DNA from: Hevea brasiliensis
Lineage: Eukaryota; Streptophyta; Magnoliopsida; Malpighiales; Euphorbiaceae
Length of the DNA: 64,000 bases
Reading direction: 5' to 3'
Assembly: GCF_030052815.1 (NCBI RefSeq)
Contig: NC_079500.1
Coordinates: forward strand, 4,052,298 to 4,116,297
The notes beneath the pieces are model-generated. The model was given only the letters and a program-made list of their open reading frames with translations, was not told where the DNA came from and made no database searches. Shown here in pieces: positions 31,849 to 44,400 of this stretch. The first letter of the stretch is position 1; each line of letters opens with the position of its first letter. The position numbers were made by a program, and so were the translations under genes.

Positions 31849-34455
31849 TGTCACGACTCAACCTATGGGCCAGACCGGCACTAAGACCTGGGCCAGCCTA
31901 AAGCCCCCGATGCCCGTAGTAAGCCTAACTATTCCTCAACCCAACTCTAAGGCCCATTTGGACCCAATTTCAAGAATTCAACTAGACAGAGTCCGGCCAT
32001 AAAATGGACCTTTCAACGGGGAGTTTTTGACTCACCCGACCTGTAAACACAATATACAATCAATTGGAGAGCTAAGCTCACCCTCCACATACTCATATGT
32101 CACAAAAATAAATGGGAGCTCAGCTCCCTCATCCAGTCTAATATACACGCATATAATAATAAGTTTACAGGTCCAACATAGTAATTATATTACAAACCCA
32201 AATCAAATGAATATTTCTAACACATGTGAAAATCTAGAAGTTAACAGAATTATGCAAACATGAATAGACGACCTGCGAAGGAGAAAAGTAGGTTAACCAC
32301 AACAATAATCCTCCTGTAGCCTAAAAAATGATGAATAGGAGTGAGCGTTCGACTCAGAGAGTAAAATATCAATTTTAACCATAATCTCTATAACTATCTA
32401 AAACTAATGCACCCTGTAGAGTGAGATGCAACATCGGTAATATTTTCACATCACAACAGCAAAAAGGTAATTTGGAGCACTCACACACCCGATAATATCA
32501 AACAATACATATATGGGAGCTGATCCCCTATACAGCCCTCTTAATCCAAACTGTGCCAGTGAAGAACTCAAGCTCGGACTTTCGCTTAATAAACCAAATC
32601 AGGGTCCCAGCGAAGAACTCAAGCCGTGTCTACCCTAAAGGACCAGGTCCCAGCGAAGATCTCAAGCCGTGTCTACCCGTCCTGTCCATAGCCAACACCA
32701 CATCACAAGCACGCCAACGCACGCACACTGCTCCAAATTACCACAACAACATCCATGACACTTTAACAGTTGTGAATGCAACATAAAACGTGCCTAGAGT
32801 TTAACTACATAGATATATACATAAAAGTGATGCATGGGCATGCTTAAACATATAATAATATCAAAATTATAATTAAAATTAATATTTTACTCACAGACTC
32901 AACCAAAGTCACTGTGGCGGCTGGGAGGAGGAGGAAGGCTGTCTCGGCTCACCTGAAAATTTTATTATAATTATTTAATATAATTGACTCAATACAAATC
33001 AAGAAAAGACCAAATACGTCCTAAGTCGTGCTAAAAATCCGGTAGAGTCTCCCCTATACCTAGGACCTACCCAACCTGCAAAAAGGCTTAAAACACACTT
33101 CTATATCCACAAATCATATATCCACAACTCAATCACATCACACAGCCCCTCCTGGGCCCATCCAAATAGTCATCAATCACAACATGTAAAATTACAGTTT
33201 AGTCCTTATAATTGACCCTTTCTGCAAAAACTACCTAAATGAACTCTAAAATTTCTAAAACTTTGCCTTGCGGTCCTTAGCAATATTACTAAGCTAATGC
33301 AAAAAGAATCATAATTTTCTGAGCTACCACGAATATTTTATGAATTTTTAATCAAATTCAAGCACTAGAAAATTATGAAAAAGTGAGGTTTGGGTTTACC
33401 TATGTCGATTCCAACTCCGGAACACGCTCGGGACGTCTGACAACGGTGGGGTAGCTAAAATCTCGACCCAATTCCAAGACTTTTTCGGTAGCCTGTCTGT
33501 CTGACCGGAAATTCACAAACCCGGCCAACCGTTGAATTTTTGAGAATTGAAGTTACCTACATGAAGCCCACAACACGGGGGTTAGTATATAATTTTTACG
33601 AAATTTTCTAAGCTCATTTAATGCTCGAAAAAACACTACGAAGTTTCATGGGACCCATCGAAAAACGATGTCGAAAAATTTTGAAATTTATATTGCCGCG
33701 AAGCTCTCGATGAGTGGAGCACTCTGGTACTCTCGGTTTTCTCGTGGGGTTCACGGTTTGCGAGAAATCAAGCCCAAAAGTTGAAATAAGCTAAAACTTC
33801 CCGGACAAAAATTAAACAAACCACTCGATGGATTTTGGTGTTCTTGGTGTCTATAGAAAGCTCTTGAGGTGTAGATGGTGTTTGACACAAGACCCGGCCC
33901 AATTGGTGGCCGGATCGGCCAGATTTCGATCGAGAAGCCAAAACGGCGCGCTGTGCGTCATGCCTCTTCGCGCGTCGTTTTTGGCCGCCTGAAAGGCCGC
34001 CCGGCGGTGGGAGAAGGCTGGGGCGGCACGCCGGCGAGGTGGGGAGGAGGGAGGAGAGAGAAAAAGGGAGAGAGAGGAAGAGAGGTTGGGCGCCGCGGAA
34101 AGGAGGAGAAGAAGAAAAGAAAGGTCGGTCCGATCCAGTCCGGTTCGATTCGGCCAGTCTGATTCAGGATACAAAGTTTTAAATTTTTACTCTGCCTTGG
34201 GACCGAAAACGAGGCCCAAAAATTCAGAAAAAAATTCTAAAAAACTCAGAAAAATTCGTAAACTTCAAATATATTTTTAGTTTTGGCACGTGGTTTTTAA
34301 ATTAATTTTTAAAAATCATCAAAGTTTTATATTTTCGGGAAATCAAACCTGATTTCAAAAATCCGAAAAATTTCAAATAATTTCCTAAAATTTGAATAAA
34401 ATAAAATATTAATATTACTCATAAAATAATAAATTTAAAAATTTGGGGTGTCACA
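31849..34455 (+). mobile_element. Solo LTR, family R copy 3, with TSD CTTAA
   Basis: Starts TGTCACGACTCAACC and ends TTTGGGGTGTCACA, with an exact 5-bp duplication CTTAA at 31844-31848 and 34456-34460. TG/CA ends, 2,607 bp length, a 5-bp TSD and no gag or pol frame make it a solo LTR of a long-LTR retrotransposon. It holds tandem GGTCCCAGCGAAGAWCTCAA motifs (32606-32670) and a GC-rich segment at 33870-34160. The opposing frames there (33851-34174 minus, 33875-34162 plus) reflect base composition and are rejected as genes. It gives the full-length reference for copies 1 and 2. Confidence 0.88.
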
Positions 34456-34460
34456 CTTAA

Positions 34461-35528
34461 GTTAGAGCTGATATTAGTAAATAGTATATTTGATTGATTA
34501 AGGAGAAAGAACATACCCCTATAGATGATATGATCTCTTTACATAAGATATAAACAATAGTTGATTATGATAAGTCAACTATGTAATTATATGAAAATCA
34601 TTAGTTAATATAATTATAGTATTACATTTCTATTTATAGTGCATAATTATAGGCATTGCTATATTTGACAATTCTATTAAGATTGCTTATCTTTAATCAA
34701 GATTCTTTTATTTTATCGAGTGGGTCTTACAATGATTGAACTAATTGAATGAATCTCATGATTGAACTATTAAATATCATTAGGCTTATGGGCTATCTAA
34801 AAACTCGAGTTATTAAATTAATTATATATATTTTGAGAAGTTATATCAATTATAAAAAAATAAGATTATTAAATTCGATATGAAAATTGATCCGCCAAAA
34901 GAATTGGGTTGATGGCTCAATGATTTAACTATAGTGGATCAACAGTTTATACAGTAAATCGTTAAAAAAATTAATTAAATATATATAAATTAAAAAATAA
35001 TTAATTATAAAAAATCAAACTTTTAACATTTATTAAATTATATATTATTTTTAAATTTTAAATAAAAATATTCAAATAATATAATGCATAAAAAAATTTA
35101 TAAATGTGTAAATATATTTTTAATATCTATTAAATATTAAGATATGTTAAAAAATAAATAAACATATTACTTTATAAAATATATTATATTAATATAAAAT
35201 AATATATATATATATATATATAACAAAAAACATATAACTTTCAACCTTTGAGTTCAATTCTCCTTATAAAATATTAAAAAAAAAATTTAATCGAATTGAT
35301 TGAATGGGCTGGGTCACATTGAATATTTTCTTATCTAGTTTAATTATAAAATTAAATTAATTTAAAGTTCAATTCACTAATTCATCAATTTGATTAGTAG
35401 ATTTAATTTGTATTTAATAATTATTAAAAAAATCAAAAAATTTCAATTTCTTTTACCACTATACCTTTTAAGTATCATAAATTTGTTCCTAATCTATTAA
35501 TCTAGAATTAGTAAGGCAATTTTTAAAT
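34461..35528. other. AT-rich intergenic sequence
   Basis: Over 75% A/T by eye with a short (TA)n run near 35205-35222. No coding region or element boundary recognised. Confidence 0.5.
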
Positions 35529-36203
35529 GAGGAAATTACAAAAAAGTACCCTGCGATTTTACCCCATTTTCGCTTTAAGGTCTATGGTTCACTTTGTGAT
35601 AAAGCGGTACTTTATCATTTCGCACTATTATGAAAATGTAACTTTCCGTCTCTGTTCCGTTAGTTGCTATTTATGTGGACATTATTGACCGACATGGATG
35701 TCTTTTAGTGGTTGACGTAGATTAAAATAATATTATTTAATTTTCAAAATTTTAATATTATTTTTTTAATATTTTCATGTTAAAAAAAAAATAGGTGATC
35801 TTATTTAGCCTAGCCAAAGAGGAATTTGAGAAAAGTTTATTCTCCTCAAATAACATTCTCACCCAAATTATGAGTGAAGAATCTCAATTGCGTGAAATAT
35901 ACCAAGAGTTAGAGATTGAATTAGTTGTTCAAACAACTTTTAATTTTTTTCTTTTCTTAATTTTTATTCATTTATAAATAAAATAAATTTATTAAATAAT
36001 ATTATTTTAATCCGCATCAACCCTTAAAAGCCATTTACATCAATCATTGTTGTCCACGTCAATAGCAACTAATGGAAAAGAGACGGAAAGTTACGTTTTG
36101 ATAACGGTGCAAAACTATAGGATACCACTTTGTCATAAAGTGAACCACAGATCTTAAAGTAAAAATAAGTGAAATCACATGGTATTTTTTTGATAATTTC
36201 TCC
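35529..36203. mobile_element. Foldback/MITE-like element with ~200-bp inverted repeats
   Basis: Left arm 35529-35745 and right arm 35995-36203 are inverted copies at roughly 80% identity: GAGGAAATTACAAAAAAGTA against GGAGAAATTATCAAAAAAAT at the tips, then GGTTCACTTTGTGATAAAG, AACTTTCCGTCTCTGTTCC and TTAGTTGCTATT. The ~250-bp centre has one 60-codon frame (35795-35977, plus) with no recognised similarity. No transposase is present. Long arms suggest a foldback or MULE-derived non-autonomous element. I cannot see a clean TSD, so the superfamily is undecided. Confidence 0.72.
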
Positions 36204-36411
36204 TAATATAGAAATTAAATATAAAAGATACACCATTTGTTAAAACAAAAAGAAAAAAGTCATCCTATGATATTTTTGGAAAACCCCTCTAGTGGTTTGG
36301 AATGGATTTCATAGTGGCAGACTGATCCACAATCAAAAATAATTAATAAACCATTGAAATAAAATTCTGAGAGCAAAAAAAGGGTTACTGTTAATGATTA
36401 TAGTGAAATTG

Positions 36412-36478
<67 letters not shown>

Positions 36479-37359
36479 ACAATTTCATTGTATAATTTTT
36501 AATTTAAAGAGAGTGCTGATTAAATTATTTATCTTTTTTTTTTTATATATATATATGATATGTAATCCTAAAACTCTCCTTTAAATGCAACCACGTAATT
36601 ATTATCTGACAATTAATTCAATACGAGTTACTTTAGGTATCAAAATAACTAGTCAAGTCAATATTACAACTCTTTCACTTATATTTACTCTTTAAGTTTT
36701 CTATTTTCTCAATATGTAATATCTAATTCTAATAGATACAACTGTTATACATACAATAAATACACTTTAATCGTTAATCAATGATGATAATATAACTGTT
36801 GGACCATTGGACATAAAACGTTTGTGTTTTAAAATTTTCCAAAGCCATAAGGATTTTTACTAGAAGTTCATCAATTATTTTTATAAATAAATAAATAACA
36901 GAATTTATAATATAATTCATATATTAAATTTCAAATATCATAATAAAACTATTTTATAATGATGCCATTAACAATTTTAACTATTGACTCAATTTCAAAT
37001 TCATGATATTAATTTTTCATGAAAAAATTTTAATGATATTATTATATTTTTATGTTGATTGAAGTTTATATTCACACTACAACCATTATTAAGAGTTATT
37101 ATTTAATACATTTAATCAACTTTAAATCCCTCCATTTGGTTCATGAATATATATTTGGTTCGATAAATTTACAGAGAAAGAAAAGTGCGGTTGGCAGGAT
37201 TCAAGTCTCCCAGTGAGTGGGAATGTTCAACAGATAATAATTGATTCCAATTTTCCTTTCACATACATCTTTAAAATGATACTTCGATCCATTTCCAGTA
37301 TTGTAACAAGTAAATTTTGTTTTAAAAAAATCCAAATTCTCTGCAATTAATCTATAGAG
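36204..37359. other. Upstream region of the receptor-like protein gene
   Basis: AT-rich, with a large TA palindrome at 36404-36487. A TATA-like ATATATATTTGG lies at 37147, ~210 bases before the start codon. No other element is recognised. Transcription signals cannot be assigned with confidence in such AT-rich sequence. Confidence 0.4.
36404..36487. repeat. (TA)n palindrome with unique arms
   Basis: A ~68-bp TA tract (36412-36479, one TG interruption) is bordered by TGAAATTGTT on the left and AACAATTTCA on the right, exact reverse complements. The whole 84 bp can form a long hairpin or cruciform ~0.9 kb upstream of the receptor-like protein gene. Confidence 0.9.
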
Positions 37360-40300
37360 ATGTTTCCATTTCTTTGGATTGTTCTTCTTCTCAACTGTTT
37401 GATAAGAGGAGAATTCTTTTTTTGTGCACAAGCTCAGCTTGTGGACTGCCATACTTCTGACAGAGAAGCTCTTCTTGATTTTATAAAGGGTCTTGAAAAT
37501 TCTGAGAAACAACTCTCTTCATGGAAAGGAAGCAACTGCTGTCAATGGTTTGGAATAGCTTGTGACAATATCACTGGAGCTGTAACCAAAGTTGATCTCC
37601 ACAGCACGTCAGGTTGGTTGAACTTGAGCGGAGAGATTAGATCTTCACTCACAAAACTCAAGTCCTTGACATATCTGGACTCGAGTTCTAACTCATTCAC
37701 TGGCACAATTCCTTATTTCTTACCCTTCCTGGAGAACTTGCAATATCTAAACCTATCATATGCTGGGTTTAGCGGTGCAATTCCTCCAAATCTTGGAAAC
37801 CTCTCTAGCTTGAAGTTTCTTGATGTCTCTTCTCCTAGTTTAAATGTTGATAATCTTGAATGGATGAGTGGTCTTCTGTCATTAAAATATTTGGCCATGG
37901 ATGGTGTAGATCTTTCAAAGGCAGGAGTAGGATGGGTTGATGCATTAAACAAGCTTCCATTCTTGACTGAGTCGCATTTATCTTCATGCCATTTATCCTG
38001 TCTCAACTATTCTCTTCCTTTGGTCAATTTTAGTTCACTTGCTGTCCTAAACCTTAGTAACAACTACATCAAATCCAAGTTTCCAAATTGGCTGGTGAAT
38101 ATCAGTAGCCTTGTTTCAGTTGATATCAGCTATAACAGGCTACATGGAAGGATTCCACTCGGTTTTAGTGAACTGCCAAATTTGCAATCATTGGATCTTG
38201 GTTATAATCAAGATCTCTCTGCAAGTTGCTTCCAACTGTTGAGAAGAAGGTGGGGAAAAATACAAGTTCTTGATCTATCTATGACCAAATTACATAGAAG
38301 AATTCCTGCTGTCCTTGGAAATATAACTTCTCTTATTTATCTTGATTTATCAAAAAATGATGTTCGGGGTAGTATTCCAAGCTCCATTGGTAGGCTTTCT
38401 AACTTTCAATTTATTGATTTGTCCTGTAATAATCTGACAGGAGGTTTACCAGAATTTCTTGAAGAAGAAACAGCAAACTGCCCTTCCAAAAGTCCTTTGC
38501 CTAATTTGAAGAACTTCAAATCCAGTACAGCAATTTAACTGGTAAGTTGCCAAATTGGATAGGCAATCTTAAAAATCTAGTTGTCCTCGATTTGAGTCAT
38601 AACTTGCTTCAAGGTCCCATCCCCCGTTCTTTCGAAAATTTGCGGCAGTTGTCTGAACTCAGACTTGGATCAAATAAGCTAAATGGTAGTCTCCCAAAAG
38701 GCTTGGGAAAGCTCTCTGCATTGACTCATCTTGATGTTTCCATTAATCAACTGGCCGGTGTTATCACAGAAGCACATTTTTCAGGCCTAAGTAAATTGAA
38801 GCAATTGATTCTTTTGAGAAACTCCTTCATCTTGAAAGTCAATTCCAGTTGGATCCCTCCATTTCAGCTCTGTACCTTGGTTATGGGTTCATGCAATCTA
38901 GGTCCATCCTTCCCTGCTTGGCTCAGATCTCAAAAAGAGATTGTCATTCTAGATTTCTCAAATGCTAGTATTTCAGGTTCCATTCCAAACTGGTTTTGGG
39001 ACATGTCAAGCACTCTAAGTTATTTGAATGTTTCTTTGAATCACTTGAAGGGTCATTTACCAAATCCATTAAATATATCTCCCTCTGCAACCAGTGTTGA
39101 TTTGAGCTCCAACCTCTTTCAAGGGTCCATTCCTCTTCCTCTTCCTCTTCCAAATGTCTCAATCCAAGTGCTTGATCTTTCCAATAATCAATTCTCTGGT
39201 TCTATCCCAAACAAGATTGGTAAAATCCTTTCACATTTGCAATTCCTCTCTCTTTCCAATAACCAGCTGGCTGGTCATGTCCCAGCCTCTATTGGAGAGA
39301 TATCGACTCTTCAAATCCTTGATCTTTCAAGGAATGGTTTGATAGGAAGCATTCCTTTGAATATCGGGAATTGTTCTAACCTCACTGTTCTAGACCTTCA
39401 AAATAATAATTTGTCTGGTGAGATTTCAAAATCCTTGGGTTGGCTTCATTGGCTTCAAATACTTCACCTCAGCAATAACAGATTCTCAGGAGAAATCCCA
39501 TCATCTCTCCAGGAATTGAAGGAATTAGAAACTCTAGACCTTGGAAACAACAGTTTGACAGGAAATATTCCGTCATGGATAGGAGGAGCTTTTCCACGTC
39601 TCAGAATACTTAGCCTGAGGTCAAATTCCTTTTCAGGAGAAATTCCCTCTAGACATTCAAATTTGAGTTCTCTACAAGTTCTGGATCTAGCAGGAAACAA
39701 GTTGAATGGCAGAACTCCTTCTAGCTTTGGTGATTTTAAAGCCATGGCTCAACAACATGTAAACCATTATTTGACCTATGGAGACCCTGACAGGCGCTAC
39801 TACCAAGAAAACATAGTTGTGAGCATAAATGGGCAAACTCAAAAATATTCCAAGACTCTTTCACTCCTGACTACCATAGATCTTTCTGGAAATAATCTAC
39901 ATGGTGAGCTTCCTGAAGAACTAACAAACCTGGTTGGTCTTCTAGTTTTGAACCTGTCAAGAAACAACATCAGTGGCCAGTTTCCACACAGCATTTCAGA
40001 ATTGCATCAGTTGTTATCTCTTGATCTGTCATGCAATAATCTTTCAGGTCCAATTCTTTCAAGCCTCTCTTCATTGACGTTTCTGGAATATTTGAACTTG
40101 TCCGACAACAACTTATGCGGTGCAATCCCATATACAAATCAGATGTCAACTTTTAATGAATCCTCCTTTGATGGGAACCCATGTCTATGTGGAAATCCCC
40201 TTGTTGTGAAGTGCTCGAATAACAATAATAATTCTGACAATGGAGGGACCAGTAACCACTCAGACTATAATGGGTTGATTGATAACTGGTTTTACTTGAG

Positions 40301-40574
40301 CATTGGGTTGGGATATGCAGCAGGTTTACTGCTTCCATATTTGTTATTTGCAGTGAGAAGATCTTGGGGTGGTGTATACTTTGCTGTTGTGGATAGGATC
40401 GTAAACAGATTGTCAAATGCATCTGCTCTTGTGGATAGGATTGTACACAGATTGTCAAGTGCATCAAGCAGAATAGCAACAAGAACAAGAACTCAGTGCA
40501 GTTGCTGTGTTCTCTTTCCTCTTCCAGGTTCTTGTAAAAAATTTTGCCACTGCTGTCAGTTTAAAGTTGTTTGA
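37360..40574 (+). CDS. LRR receptor-like protein (RLP, EIX/Cf-type), one frameshift
   Basis: About 1,070 codons. Residues 1-26 are a signal peptide (FPFLWIVLLLNCLIRGEFFF). Next is the LRR N-cap (DCHTSDREALLDFIKGLENS, then SWKGSNCCQWFGIAC). About 25-30 extracellular LRRs of the plant type (LxxLxLSxNxLxGxIPxxxGN) run to near 40130 with the usual non-LRR island around QQHVNHYLTYGDPDRRYYQE. A transmembrane helix (WFYLSIGLGYAAGLLLPYLL) and a ~65-residue tail follow; there is no kinase. Known members are cell-surface immune receptors that signal with SOBIR1/BAK1-type co-receptors. The frame breaks once: the first frame stops at 38538, but the correct reading moves by one base near 38510 (LPNLK, then LQIQYSNLTGKLPNW) and continues to 40574. 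This is either a true one-base indel or a sequencing error; everything else is intact. The tail repeats VDRIVNRLSNASA as VDRIVHRLSSASS and ends in an unusual Cys-rich stretch. Confidence 0.87.
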
Positions 40575-41064
40575 AGTTAAAAATTCACTTGTTTTCACAT
40601 AAATGGCTTGAAAAGACATATAAAATGAGACATGGGTTAGCTTCTGCATTCCCATCAATCTTTCAGAGTACAGTCTTGACATAAAAAAGGGTCTCAAAGA
40701 TTCTGAGAAGTAACCTGCTTCCTTCATGGCAAGGAAACAGGCGCCTACAGAGGAGAAAAGTTCAATTTAAAATGCATAAGGTTATGAGATTATTGTAGTT
40801 CTTGAGTTTGTTCTTTTAAGGTTGATTTCTGAGTAGAAACTGTTTCAAATTGTTGCTCTAACATTACCTCCGATATAAAATTGAAATGTTTTCACCATTT
40901 TCTCATCCTTCCAACAGCAGCCATTGGCCTTATGATCCAGAATAACAAGACACAGCCCAAACTAGGAGTCGTTTGGTAAAACTACTTGCCGTTCGTATGA
41001 AATGATTGGATAGTTATTGAAATACAGCGATATCATTAGCCTGTCTTTACTTAAACGACCTACC
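40575..41064. other. 3' flank of the RLP gene containing a scrap of a second RLP copy
   Basis: 40676-40742 (GGGTCTCAAAGATTCTGAGAA, then TTCATGGCAAGGAAACAG) matches the N-cap coding region of the RLP gene at 37472-37535 (GGGTCTTGAAAATTCTGAGAA, then TTCATGGAAAGGAAGCAA). Stops interrupt it, so it is a relic of a tandem copy. The remainder to 41064 shows nothing recognisable. Confidence 0.55.
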
Positions 41065-41453
41065 TATCAGTGATTGCTCCTTCCCTGGACAAGAAATAGC
41101 TTTTCTATAATTATTGGGTTCATGCACATCAACTGTTTCAGCAACTGACAAGGCAAACGCAACTAGATCTGCATATGCATATCTCTGCGTTGGTCTAATC
41201 TGTCTTCTTTCTCTACCAGTCGCAATGCTATATGGTTTCAGTCGCTGTTACTCAGGTGCATCCTTTTGTTGATCAGGATCTTGCACCTCATCCTCTGAAT
41301 CACTGGACTGAACTGTTGAAGTATCAATATCAAGCTCTACCTGTTATCTGACACTGTGATCTGATTTTGCTATTGACTTCTCTCTCTGACTATCCATTGA
41401 AGCTGACTCATTAAATGTCACATTCCTGCTGATAATTAATCCTGGAGACTTTA
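41065..41453 (-). pseudogene. Ty1/copia pol fragment (integrase C-terminus/RT linker)
   Basis: Minus-strand translation, without a start, reads SPGLIISRNVTFNESASMDS, then QVELDIDTSTVQSSDSEDE, a stop, YSIATGRERRQIRP, YAYADLVAFALSVAETVDVH and EPNNYRKAISCPGKEQ. This is the stretch between integrase and reverse transcriptase in copia polyproteins. It continues directly the frame interrupted at 44995, since S copy C sits between them. The element is lost left of ~41065, before any RT catalytic motif. Its in-frame stops mark it as dead. Confidence 0.8.
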
Positions 41454-44400
41454 TGTGATGCCCCTTACCCGTCCAGTGTATAACCGAGCAAGAAGTGCCA
41501 CATTTGGTGTCGAAGCAGCCTATCTTGTTTTATCATATCTATTGTAAGCTTTTAATATCATTTAAAAGTAGTAATCCATGTGTAGAAATTTTTTTTTTTA
41601 TAACTTATTTCTGTGGAGACCCGGACAGAGCCTCCTCTGTTTTATTAGCATCTGGCGGGTTCCACTAATCACCTGTTAACATGTCAATATTCATTTCACA
41701 CATTTCCATATCATATTCTTTCGTATCATATCATTTACAATTATTTATGAGATCTAAAAATAAAGTATCATCTATTGCATTCATATAGAAATTCATAGAT
41801 AATAAATTAAAAGTTTTCATTTCAATCTCAAAGTTTAATTATAAGTCCAAAATGAAATACATCATGACTAGACATAATTAACCAAAATACTAGTCTATAC
41901 ATGGGCCCTACCAAAATACAAAAGACCGGTGAGGTGACTCTGGACAGTGGCAGATCTGGTCAGAGCTCTGTCAATGCACTACTGGTGCTGTTGGGACTGA
42001 TCTCCAGTACCTACGCGATGGAAAATCAACGCGCTAAGCATAATGCTTAGTGATGCATAATTTATAATAACAATAATTTAACAATTGAAATAATATATGC
42101 AAATCATAATTTCTGGGTCTTTTACATTTTTATTGCTCTTTAGAAGCAATTAACATTATCGGGATTTTTTATGATTACTTATTGTATTTTAAGTCTTAAT
42201 TAAATTTTATCAGTACGCCAAAAACCTATAACAAATTATAAATGCTGGATGCACGGGTGTATACTGGTTAGACAGCCATATATCTATCCAGTATACGTCT
42301 GTCAAGCACGAGGCCAGCTGTCGGGCACCAGACCTGCTGTCAAGCTTATAAAGCCAGAAATAAAGTAGGCACAATGGCCAGTAAGTAGGCATATAGTCTG
42401 TAGAACAATCATACCAGAAATATATTGTCAGTTCATGATTTTCTCGATGGCGATCGCTATCTGTAGTCCCTAATTGGTATACCAATTTATCCAAACTAAA
42501 TAAATAAGTCTAGGTATACTATGGGCAATTAAACATTTTTAATTATTTTAGCACTATTCACTGTTACTATTTTCTGGTACTGTTCATTGGTACCATTAAT
42601 TTCATATTAATAGGACATTAGTCCCAATTTACATATTCATGTCATTTTTAATATTTAATTATCCTTATGAGTATTTTAATTATCATATATAGTATTTTTC
42701 CCATGAACCTTTCTTTAGGTTCATGTTGTTGTGTTATCTCTATCTAGGAATTTGACTAGGTTAGGATGTCTATTTAGTCACACCTCCTTCATAACAATTG
42801 CTCCTCTATGTTTAAACTTAAATATCAATTTTTCAAATCACTGAATTTGAGGTTATAGGACTCAAGTTATGGTCAAAATACCATAACTAGTCCCTGTGCC
42901 TCTAAGCTGTCCAGAATTTATAATTCCTAGTCAATAAACTTTGACCAGTCATTTGATCATTTTATGGTCATTTTTAGACTTAGGTTCCTTCACAAGATAT
43001 GTTCCTCTATGTCTTAGGGACTCCCAGGTACAATTTCATAATTTTTCAAGCTTGGTATAGTGAGTTATAGTCAATGTATTAACCTGGACTCTCAATCCTA
43101 TAAAGACAATAACCAAACTTCAGGGCAGTATGTTTGACCCTCTTTTTAGGGTCTTTATACTTAGAATTTGGCAAAGGTGTCTAAATCAATGTTGTAGCCC
43201 TAAGTATCATGTTTCCAGATCATATTGGCACATCTCAAATGAAATTTCCTAGTGGGAGTTATGGCCAAATGAACACACGGGTATCAAATAACATTCTGGG
43301 TTCCATTTAACATTTTCCAGATTTCAATTCCTAAATTTGGGTAATATTTTCCCTAGGATGCAATGGTTTCTAGAGCTTGGTCAAAACATAAAAATTGTTG
43401 TGCTATGTCTTATAAAACTTTTGGCACTAGTTTCATTCAATTTGCAGCTTTGGAGACCAAGTTATGACATTTTTTCCAAAACTGGTCAAGCATACCAAAG
43501 GAACAGTATTTTGGACAATTTCTGGGTTGGCAGTTTTAGTGACCCAACTTGTGCTAACAATTTAATTTGGTTAAAGGCAAAACTGGGTCAAGTAGTCTTC
43601 ATGAAAAGTGTAGCCCTATGTCTAAGCTTTCCATTGATATAAATTTTAGGTCATTTGGACTAGTATAGAGAGAGTTATGTAGTGTTCATTTGGTCATTTT
43701 CTAGGTTTCAGTGTTTGGTTATCCGAGTTTGGGCAGAGAATTGATCATGATTTTGGTAAAATTTGGGCATGGTGTCTACATGAAAAAATGGGCTATTTTG
43801 AGTCTATTTTCACCTCTAATTGATCTCATACCAATTGAAGTCACACATTTTCAGTTATGGGTCAATAAACCCACTGGACTCATTGAGTCCAAACCTGCAG
43901 AAAATTAAACACTCTCAATATCTCAATTCCTTCAACTTCCTTACTTCAATTTTCATACAATACAGTTCTATAAGCAACAATCTCAACTCAATAGGTTAAT
44001 TTCAATATTTACACCAAGTCCTCAAGCATTTACACAAACCCTAGTTTTCAAAGTTTTAAATTGTCACAAACACTACACAATCAAATACCTAAATATTTCA
44101 ACTCATCACACATTCTCATGGAACCATTTTTCATCACTTAAAAGCAATAAACTTTAAGTTCCAAGGCTGCCAAAAATTCAAGGGTTTTTTCCTAAAGATT
44201 TTCTTTTTGTTTCATGCACATTTTCACTTGATTTAGCATGATACTCATGCTTAAAGAAGAGATTAAAAGTTTAAAGCACTAACCTTTGTGGTGAGCTAAC
44301 TTCAAGCTTCCTAAACTTCAACTTTTCTCATCTTTATGGGTATCTATAGCTTCCTTAGGGTGTGGGGAATATTTTTTGTGAAGTGGGCAATGGGTTTTGG

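Noticed and set aside
33851..34174. Overlapping Pro/Arg-rich and Gly/Arg-rich frames on both strands
   Set aside because: They sit in a GC-rich segment of R copy 3; openness on both strands follows from base composition, and no protein family is recognised.
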